Of a DNA stretch of 64,000 nt, positions 57,437 through 64,000 are shown in pieces. The notes under the pieces are model-generated. The model made no database searches. It saw only the letters and a program-made list of their open reading frames with translations, and was not told the DNA's origin. How positions within the stretch are numbered: the first letter of the stretch is position 1; every line of letters starts with the position of its first letter. Location: assembly GCA_024449915.1 (NCBI GenBank), contig JAMZAV010001469.1, positions 91,143-155,142 on the forward strand. Direction: 5' to 3'. Position numbers and translations under genes: made by a program. This DNA is from Sweltsa coloradensis (taxonomy: Eukaryota; Arthropoda; Insecta; Plecoptera; Chloroperlidae).

Positions 57437-58326
57437 GTAATGTCATAACTACGAGTCAAGCCTAGGCTAGGCATAAGTTGGACCAACAATTATTAATGTT
57501 TTCTTTGTACAATATACTTCAAATTAGTCTAAATCAATGCAACGAACAAAATAATGTGTATTACTAACCACAGATGCGAGAATTCTTATGTTAAAAAGCA
57601 GTCGTAGCCCGGGTTGTTCCATCCTGTTCTGTGCGTTTTGTCACAAGGGCGGTGACAAAACGCGACAAAAAGGCCCTCATTATTTGTCATTAATTGTTCA
57701 TAAAGAAATGTTATGACATGCAAAAAAATTAAAAATAATTTAAGATCTATTTTAAATATAAGTGTGACAAATCATTTATTCACTCATTTGCTAAAACAAA
57801 AAAAATACTCAAAAAGTATTAGGCTTGGTAGATTAAAACACCAAACGTGTTTTGTGACAAGTAGGCTATCTGTACGCTGTACCAGGACACACAGTAGGGT
57901 ATTGCTCTCTTTATGCCTAAAATTGTATGTACACGCATGCTCGTTGCTGGTAGTGGCACTGTACGAAGTCCCGTGTTCCTATGTCTAGAGGCCATAGGCC
58001 TACTGTGGATGAAATACTTTTCTCGTCAAAAAGGGCCAGAATGTACCGGTCTGGTAACTATAGGCGGAGACCTATGCCAGCTCTAGCCCTATACTTTTTA
58101 CATAATTTATTTAAATGAATAAATATAAAGCTTGTAGGCCTAGCCCTATATGTTTTATCACTTGAGGTTAACAGTGATTATGATAAACACTGCAATTTAG
58201 CTAAAACGGTTTAACTTTACCGGTATGTCAATTCCAAAAGTGACAACAGACCATTAAACTTTTTGTGATAAACACACAACTGTTAGCCTCCATGTTTTTA
58301 TTTGTAGTAGATAAATGGAATTTGCT
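57437..58326. other. No feature recognised
   Basis: AT-rich. The CGCGACAAAA words near 57655 are the only local oddity. Confidence 0.4.
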
Positions 58327-58691
58327 AAAGCATCATTCACAATTAGTTCTAAGGCGTAAGGCGCAAGGCCTAAGGCGTAATAATTTGTATTGCCGAGTAT
58401 GTGTTTCAATTAGAACGTTCACAACACGTCCCAAGTCGCAAGGCGTATGGTTTATGTCGTAACGAATTGCCCAAAATCCAATTCTTACGACAGGTTTCTT
58501 ACGACGAGCCAATCACGAACAAGAAAACTCCCCACTCATGCTTATTTCATTCCACAGCTGGTTGTACGCGCATGCGCAGTACGCAGGAGCAATGAAAAAT
58601 GTCATGGTTGTTGTAAACGCCTAGCATTTCTTACGACTTACGCCTTACGCCTTAGACCTTGCGCCTTAGAACTAATTGTTAATGATGCTTT
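58327..58691. mobile_element. MITE with long TIR, 365 bp
   Basis: Left AAAGCATCATTCACAATTAG and right (opposite strand) AAAGCATCATTAACAATTAG. The arms continue as AAGGCGTAAGGC repeats. No clear target duplication. Confidence 0.85.
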
Positions 58692-58872
58692 AAGTCTTAA
58701 CTAGGGCCCTATATTAATATAAACATATTTAATTACGGCAACCGTTTTAAATGTCCAGGATAAACAGTTGATGTGGCCCGTGGGACCTATAGCCTATCTT
58801 CGAAAGTAGACTTAGATCGTTAAACATACTAAGTAATAAAAAAAAATTGGTTAAAGCTCTAATAGGCCTACC

Positions 58873-59066
58873 TACCGCCACACTTTCTTTTCCCACAATG
58901 AGGTTTTCCTGTTTCTTTTGTAGGGGGTTAGGGTTGTGCAAAGATTTAATATACTATATATTTTTTCAATTCAATGGAAAGAAAGTTATGTAAAACCACC
59001 GCACTTTGCGCAAACCCTAACCCCTACAAACTTCACGTTGAGAACTAGATAAAAAGTGTGGCGGTA
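58873..59066. mobile_element. Hairpin-type MITE
   Basis: TACCGCCACACTTT and AAAGTGTGGCGGTA are perfect inverted ends. A second nested inverted repeat (GGGTTAGGGTTG / CAAACCCTAACCCC) lies inside. If the outer TA is the duplication, the ends are CCGCCACACTTT, which would fit a Tc1/mariner-like TA target. Confidence 0.6.
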
Positions 59067-59100
59067 TACTTGAGTTTTACCAAAAATTGTGCCATGCACC

Positions 59101-59264
59101 AGCAGTGCGATTCTATAAGAATAGTGTGAATGTCTCTATGGATAGGCTACGGTATATCAATCGTTATCAAGCAGTTGGCCTGTAGCCATGCTATTTTCAG
59201 TGATAACAATTGATATATCCATAGCGACATTCACATTATCCTTACCCTATAGAATCGCGCTGCT
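59101..59264. repeat. Long imperfect hairpin, about 164 bp
   Basis: GCGATTCTATA...GTGTGAATGTC...CTATGGATA...TATATCAAT pairs with ATTGATATATCCATAG... GACATTCACA... TATAGAATCGC around a short loop. It could be a MITE or a pre-miRNA-like fold. Confidence 0.6.
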
Positions 59265-59343
59265 GACTACTAGACTACAACCTTCGAAAACCCATCTTTC
59301 AATCTTAATAGGCCCTCTCTAAACAAAAAGATGCCAAAGAATG

Positions 59344-60609
59344 TTAACAATTCGATGAATACATGAAAGCATTTGCCATTTCATTAACATCCAACTGTTG
59401 TTGATTGTTTTCTGGGTAATGCTGCACACGAGGATCGAATGCGGGCATAGGGTGATGGTGAGAGATGTTGCCATGAAGCTGTGGAATGCGGTTGTCTTTG
59501 TTTATTCGTGCCGACATCAAATTGTGCGTAAACTCTTGTAGGGAATGATCTTGTTGGTACATCTGATGCGTCTGAATGGGTTTGGGTTGAGGTAGTGAGG
59601 TCATTCGAGGGACTTGCATTTCAATAGTCTGCGTGTGGAAATTTGCTAGGATTGGATAATGTACAGGTTTATGTTGGAATTGAAGGGGGTCTTCAACTGG
59701 ATCTACAATTTTACGCGCGGTACCCTTTCTCCTAGACTTCTTGATCGGCCGATCAATCTCTTCGATATTTGATGAACCACCTCGATCTTCCCGAGCATTA
59801 TTAAATGACTCAAACTTTTTTCTTAACGATTGAAAATCTTTTGACTTGACTTCTTCATGGAATACTTTTCGGAAGAGCCAACTTTTGACTTTTGGATTAA
59901 CTGCCGGGTTGAGCTGTCCTGTAACCTCATTTACTGCCTCAGGTTCATGTATTTGAAGGAAGCTTGTATAAAGTTTAGCAACGTTCAGCTCTGACATACC
60001 TTGACGATTCTTATCTTCCCTCATAAAGTTTTTTAAATCGTTCGATTTTATCACACCAAAAATGTGCTGTTTTATTAAATCCATAGTTTCTGGAGACACT
60101 TTTTTAGGGCGATTGGTGTGCTTCCCTCGTCCGTCTCGAGGAAATAGAATATTTTGGTCCAGCTTCTCGCTAAGAGTTCTAATTTTTCTGAAAGATACTG
60201 CATGGATGTGTGCAAAAGCCAGTTTGCACACTTGTATTTCCTTCCCCCGATTCCGAACGTAGTATTTGTAAGTGCAAGTTCTCCTATCAGACTCCATATT
60301 CTTCTTTCGTTTTACGTCGTGTTTTCTAATAAGCCCGAACAAATATGCATTTTGCTCGTCGTAAGTCTTCAGAGAGTAAAACCCATCGAACAGCATCTGT
60401 CGTGTGGACTCTTCTACTTTTTCGAAGCATTTCAGCTTGCAGCTGCAATCAGCACCGATTTGTTTAGGAGCAACTAACCTACCTTTAACACTAAGGTGCG
60501 ACTCTCCAGCAATGATTAAACGTTTTCTTTTTTCTCTTTTCCATTCGGCTTGATTACGCTTCTTTCGTTTAGGTTGACGCTTGTCTCTTTCACTTACAAC
60601 GTCGTCCAT
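59344..60609 (-). CDS. 421-aa Cys/Lys-rich protein related to the N-terminal module of a transposon-associated family
   Basis: Single open frame from ATG 60609 to TAA 59344-59346. Residues 10-30 are strongly basic (RKKRNQAEWKREKRKR), a likely nuclear signal. Residues 50-250 show the pattern C-x-C-x3-C (C55, C57, C61), F-x-x-Y, then C112 and C128, RGKHTNRPKK at 161-170, QHIFGVI at 181-187 and LYTSFLQI at 213-220. I know this layout from a family of invertebrate proteins whose fuller members carry a DDE-type nuclease afterwards. Here the nuclease part is missing, replaced by a Gln/His-rich tail (300-421). It may be a domesticated or truncated copy. No intron or family neighbours help. Confidence 0.6.
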   Translation of the reverse strand: MDDVVSERDKRQPKRKKRNQAEWKREKRKRLIIAGESHLSVKGRLVAPKQIGADCSCKLKCFEKVEESTRQMLFDGFYSLKTYDEQNAYLFGLIRKHDVKRKKNMESDRRTCTYKYYVRNRGKEIQVCKLAFAHIHAVSFRKIRTLSEKLDQNILFPRDGRGKHTNRPKKVSPETMDLIKQHIFGVIKSNDLKNFMREDKNRQGMSELNVAKLYTSFLQIHEPEAVNEVTGQLNPAVNPKVKSWLFRKVFHEEVKSKDFQSLRKKFESFNNAREDRGGSSNIEEIDRPIKKSRRKGTARKIVDPVEDPLQFQHKPVHYPILANFHTQTIEMQVPRMTSLPQPKPIQTHQMYQQDHSLQEFTHNLMSARINKDNRIPQLHGNISHHHPMPAFDPRVQHYPENNQQQLDVNEMANAFMYSSNC

Positions 60610-60935
60610 AACTGTCAGCTGCTGTCCCTGCTGTCAAAATACAGACAAAAATAGGTGACAAAAATACACTCTGAAAATCACACAGCCTCAAAAACGTTTT
60701 GGTGCTTACACTTCAAAGGCAGTGAAGTTTAAAATGACGAGGGAATGTTATTAGTCGGTTATTAGCTATTTTGTGAATTTTGTATCTACAATCTACAATG
60801 AATGTATGTATCTAAAGGATGGTACATATGCTATTGAATACAATTTAAAATAATTATAGTTGACAAAAAGGTTACATACAAGTGGTTACAACATAGGCCT
60901 ACTAGTTTTTTTTGTTTAAAATAAAAATAAAAAAA
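60610..60935 (-). other. Upstream of the 421-aa ORF
   Basis: AT-rich, possible promoter. Nothing defined. Confidence 0.35.
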
Positions 60936-60936
60936 T

Positions 60937-60967
<31 letters not shown>

Positions 60968-61150
60968 TCTTTATTCTGTTGTTATACAATATTATGGTTA
61001 CAACAAAAATGGCGAGGTTCAATCGATATGGATTGTTCAACTTTAATTATTCAGGATTGACGGTGGCGGGATTCGAACTCTAGACTTCCGAATTAGTATC
61101 GCGTTTTTTGCGCTTGGCTTGAGTAATGACATTCGTAATCTTTGCTTAGC
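60936..61150 (-). repeat. tRNA-derived SINE with (AGT)n tail
   Basis: On the minus strand, B box GAGTTCGAATCC near 61070-61080, body TCAATCCTGAATAATTAAAG, then a (TAC)n tail at 60938-60968. Confidence 0.65.
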
Positions 61151-61584
61151 AATTGAATGTGGATGGATGACAGGATGTCACCATTGAGTATATAACCATG
61201 GTTCCTTACTCAAAGATGTCACTGCTCTTGAGCCACCAACTGCAGGTGCACCTCCATTACGTGGTTATTTCACAATGCCATTTAATTTTTTGTAGTTTTT
61301 TGTACTCTTGAGTTATTACAACTATTAAAAAAATAATTGTTGTTGTAGTTGTGATCCTAATAATTTTGCACATAATGTTAAAATAATCATGGTCTGCATT
61401 GCAATGCAAATCAATCCAGAAATGATCATTATGATGAATTCAGAGATGGGCAAAATACTCAAAAAAATGTATTTGAAATACACTTTAACATATGCCCCAA
61501 TTAGGCTAATGGATGCTCTATTTTAGAAGGTTGTCCAGAAAGGATATATTTGGTTGTGTCTATTGGAGTAAATTTTAATAATAC
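61151..61584. other. Repeat debris; hAT-like left end at 61442
   Basis: CAGAGATGGGCAAAATAC resembles a hAT terminus. No partner found. Confidence 0.35.
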
Positions 61585-62009
61585 GCAGGGGCGTAGGAAC
61601 GGGGGGGATGGAGGGGAAACTCTCCCCCCACTTGGGGGGGGGGGGGATCAAGCCAGGTATGGGTGTCATTTGCTAACTTATAGCATTATAAAAAATGAAA
61701 CTATATAACAGGTAGTAACGTTATAAATATAAATCATTGGAAACTAACAGTGAAAAAGTCCAATGATTTATATTTATAACTTATAGCATGTTGGGTGATT
61801 TTTTAGGATTTTTACTTCAGTCGGGCTTGCAAACAAAAAAGGAAGGTTTTTGTTTAAGAAAGATTCAGTAAGAGACGTGATTTGCGAGACTAGACTATAG
61901 CCATCTGATTTTAGACTAATATTCATTATATTTTCATTATTTTGTTTGCAGTGTTTTCACTCCCAAGCCCTCCTTTGTAAATCAGTTTTTATAACTGAAT
62001 AGGATAGAC

Positions 62010-62041
<32 letters not shown>

Positions 62042-62235
62042 GATTTCAGTCAGGTAATCAATCTTCAATGCAATATTAGCTTAAAATCAAGGGCACCTTT
62101 AAACAAATCTCGACTACGGCGAAAAAACCTCCGGCGGCTGGGGCTTCGCCCCAGACCCCGGTTTGCCCACCAACCCCGTAGTCAACCTTAGTGTGCCCCC
62201 CCCCCCCCACTAAAAAAATAGTTTCTACGCCACTG
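61585..62235. mobile_element. Possible hAT-type element with decayed TSD
   Basis: Ends CAGGGGCGTAGGAAC and (opposite strand) CAGTGGCGTAGAAAC. Contains poly-G/C runs, a 21-bp perfect hairpin at 61719-61780 and an (AAAT)n run at 62012-62042. No clean 8-bp duplication. Confidence 0.45.
61719..61780. repeat. 21-bp perfect inverted repeat, about 19-nt loop
   Basis: GTTATAAATATAAATCATTGG faces its exact complement around a spacer of about 19 nt. Confidence 0.85.
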
Positions 62236-62342
62236 TTAGTAGGCTATTATTACTTTTTTTAAATAACTGGCAATACATGTGCCATAAAGAGCTAGACTTT
62301 GCCAAGCCTAGGCCCTAGACAGGAAACATTGGTGTTGAACAA

Positions 62343-62412
62343 CTAATCAACTACAAGTTTTATGTTATTATTTACTACAATTCAGAAATTAAAAAAGTCC
62401 GCCCCAATCGGG
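62343..62412 (-). repeat. SINE fragment, inverted relative to 63341
   Basis: Reverse complement of the 3' part of the 63341 SINE (GGGGCGGACTTTTTTAATTT, CTGAATTGTAGTAAATAATA). Confidence 0.8.
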
Positions 62413-62429
62413 TATAATGTATATTGTAT

Positions 62430-62914
62430 ACTAGGAAAACGCTTAAGTCCCGCCGCGTTGATGGATGAGCGTAATTTTTTTTAAACGAAAAAAGCGTAAA
62501 ATTGAGATTTTTTAACAAATAACTTTTCGATTACGCTCAAATTTCACACGAATATATTAATTCATAAAATAAAGGTTCTGTGAAAAAATCATTACCATCG
62601 AATAAAACATGTAGGTGTTATAAGTCGAAGAAATTTTGTAAAAATCGAAAAAAAAATCGTAAAATTGCGATTTTTATGAGAAATAATTTTTCGATTGCGC
62701 TCAAAAAGGTGGCACTTCTAAGTTCAGAGATTTCGAAGGCTTCCATAAAATTTCATCGCAATTGGAGTAACGGTTTAGCCGGAATCGTGTTAACAGACAC
62801 ACAAAAATACAAAATAAAGAAAGAAAGAAAGAATGAACGAAAAAGAAAGAAAAAAAACATTCCGGATTTTTTTTTCCAGTGTAGTGAAATGGAATCTTCG
62901 CTTCGCTCATCCGA
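62430..62914 (+). repeat. Family-A repeat, copy A6
   Basis: Starts ACTAGGAAAACGCTTAAGTC, lacks part of the interior of A5, and ends GCTTCGCTCATCC. Confidence 0.88.
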
Positions 62915-62934
62915 TAATATATTTGTGGATACCC

Positions 62935-63320
62935 CGTCTGGGCCCGGGGTAGAATTGGCACAGAGCATGGCTCTGCTAATCGTAAAAGGCGATTCAAGAG
63001 AAAAAGTCCACCTCGCAAACATCAGCTAGTATGAAGGGTAGTATTTTACTCTCCGAACCTAGAGGCGAGCTCTGGCAATCGTCGTCGGGGACCTTGCCCC
63101 CTTCCCTTGACGACCCCCCGGCGACGATGACAATGACACAACGAACAATGACAAAGACGATGACGACCGCGACGTGAGAAACCCCCCTTCCTCCCCTTAC
63201 CCGTGGCTGGTTCTGACCAGCATGGGCCCCTCCTCCTCCCCCCCCCCCTAGGTTAGAGTGGTGCATTATGACCTAACGGCTGACGCGTCCTTACGCCAAA
63301 TAAAAAAAACAAAAAAAACA
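62935..63320 (+). repeat. Family-C repeat, copy C2
   Basis: Near-identical to C1 through AATCGTAAAAGGCGATTCAAG and AAGTCCACCTCGCAAACATC, with an A-rich tail. The ORFs in this stretch are repeat-derived. Confidence 0.8.
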
Positions 63321-63340
63321 ATTAAGATGTTAAAATATAC

Positions 63341-63470
63341 CCGTCCTGATGGTCTAGTGATTAAGACGCCTGCCTGGAATGCGGGAGAACAGTGGTTCGA
63401 TTCCCGGTTGGGGCGGACTTTTTTAATTTCTGAATTGTAGTAAATAATAACAATTACACCTACGGGAGTG
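63341..63470 (+). repeat. tRNA-derived SINE
   Basis: tRNA-like head with A box TGGTCTAGTGATTAAGACG, anticodon loop CTGGAAT (GGA) and B box GGTTCGATTCC at 63393-63403, then body GGACTTTTTTAATTTCTGAA. Its 3' part is inverted at 62343. Confidence 0.7.
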
Positions 63471-64000
63471 TTTCCCGACTAACCAAATCGAGAAATTCAA
63501 GTTTTATGTTTCATTCGGGAAGTTCTATGTAAAATTAATGATCATCTTTCTAGATCTGCTCAAGATTTCTACATGCCTTGTCAAAATAAGAACTATGGTC
63601 TACATGGGAAGAGTATACATTACGCATATAAATCTATCTATCTATCTAAGTGCTGTGGACAAAAATCCCTGATTGTAAATTGATTCAAAAAAATCAACGA
63701 GTTACCTAAAGATCTAATACTGTTGGTGTTTAATAAATTGAACTTTGAACGTGATATAAAACTGTGTTCAAACTAATATATAATATGAATAAAAGGGTTT
63801 TAAGCATAAGCCCGCTTTGAGGACATTACTAGTAAATGATAGCAGTTGAGGGGTTGATTTCAAAAACAGCCTATGTCCAAAAAGCACATTTTGCAGGAGA
63901 TCAATTAAACTTCATACCATCCGTAAAAGTTGTATTAAATTTCCAATTTTTGGTTTTAACTGTGTATCTTGATAATAGTTTTTATTTCTGCTATGACATT
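63471..64000. other. Window end: SINE body piece, otherwise nothing recognised
   Basis: 63801-63855 is the reverse of the 53.1-kb SINE body (TTTTAAGCATAAGCCCGCTT). (TCTA)n at about 63634-63648. Confidence 0.5.

Noticed and set aside
62580..63029. 149-aa Lys-rich ORF
   Set aside because: Runs from family A6 into family C2, so it is a repeat artefact.
63341..63413. tRNA-Ser-like sequence
   Set aside because: Same reasons, and part of it is repeated elsewhere as a SINE.

Overview
The window looks like nuclear DNA of an animal: AT-rich, intron-rich genes with canonical GT/AG splice sites, a lysosomal glycoprotein-degrading enzyme, and dense LINE, SINE, DNA-transposon and MITE debris. The frequent GGCCTAGGCCTA-type words and the repeat mix suggest a marine invertebrate, perhaps an echinoderm or other ambulacrarian. 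That taxon is an inference; nothing here proves it.

Host genes. (1) A plus-strand gene encodes an HMG-box/AT-hook chromatin protein. Its phase-compatible internal exons are 5127-5279, 9797-9889, 10859-10969, 13164-13239, 20522-20662, 20934-21166, 21355-21588 and 34723-34943. The first coding exon was not found. Possible later exons lie at 41053 and 57335. (2) On the minus strand, a complete five-exon aspartylglucosaminidase gene (AGA) lies at 51895-46488 and encodes 371 aa. It is nested in the HMG gene if the 57.3-kb exon belongs to that gene. (3) A minus-strand uninterrupted ORF of 421 aa (60609-59344) matches the N-terminal module of a transposon-related family of Cys/Lys-rich invertebrate proteins. 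It lacks the nuclease part and may be a domesticated or decayed copy.

Mobile DNA by region. 0.2-1.0 kb: a TIR MITE. 3.4-4.8 kb: a fold-back repeat carrying two hammerhead-ribozyme motifs in opposite orientations, plus tRNA-derived SINE pieces. 5.8-8.5 kb: a frameshifted, 5'-truncated LINE. 13.75-18.48 kb: a complete piggyBac element with an intact 631-aa transposase, TTAA target duplication and 14-bp TIRs, inserted in an older repeat whose empty-site paralogues are at 42.7-45.1 kb. 22.5-25.3 kb: a hAT-type element with a perfect 8-bp target duplication, hosting a second hAT-type element that also has a perfect 8-bp duplication. 29.4-30.2 kb: a hAT derivative with a BED-finger remnant. 26.0-28.2 kb: a LINE fragment inside a family-A repeat. 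42.7-45.7 kb: tandem duplication of family-B repeats plus a hAT MITE. 50.9-51.5, 56.3-56.6, 58.3-58.7 and 58.9-59.3 kb: further MITEs and hairpins.

Two interspersed families (A and B, about 0.5-0.7 kb) recur through the window. Family A starts ACTAGGAAAACGCT and ends CGCTCATCCAA, with an asymmetric subterminal inverted repeat. Family B starts ACTAGGAAACGCTCAG and ends GCTCGCTTCGCTCGCTTAA. They exchange internal modules, and I could not assign them confidently to a known superfamily.
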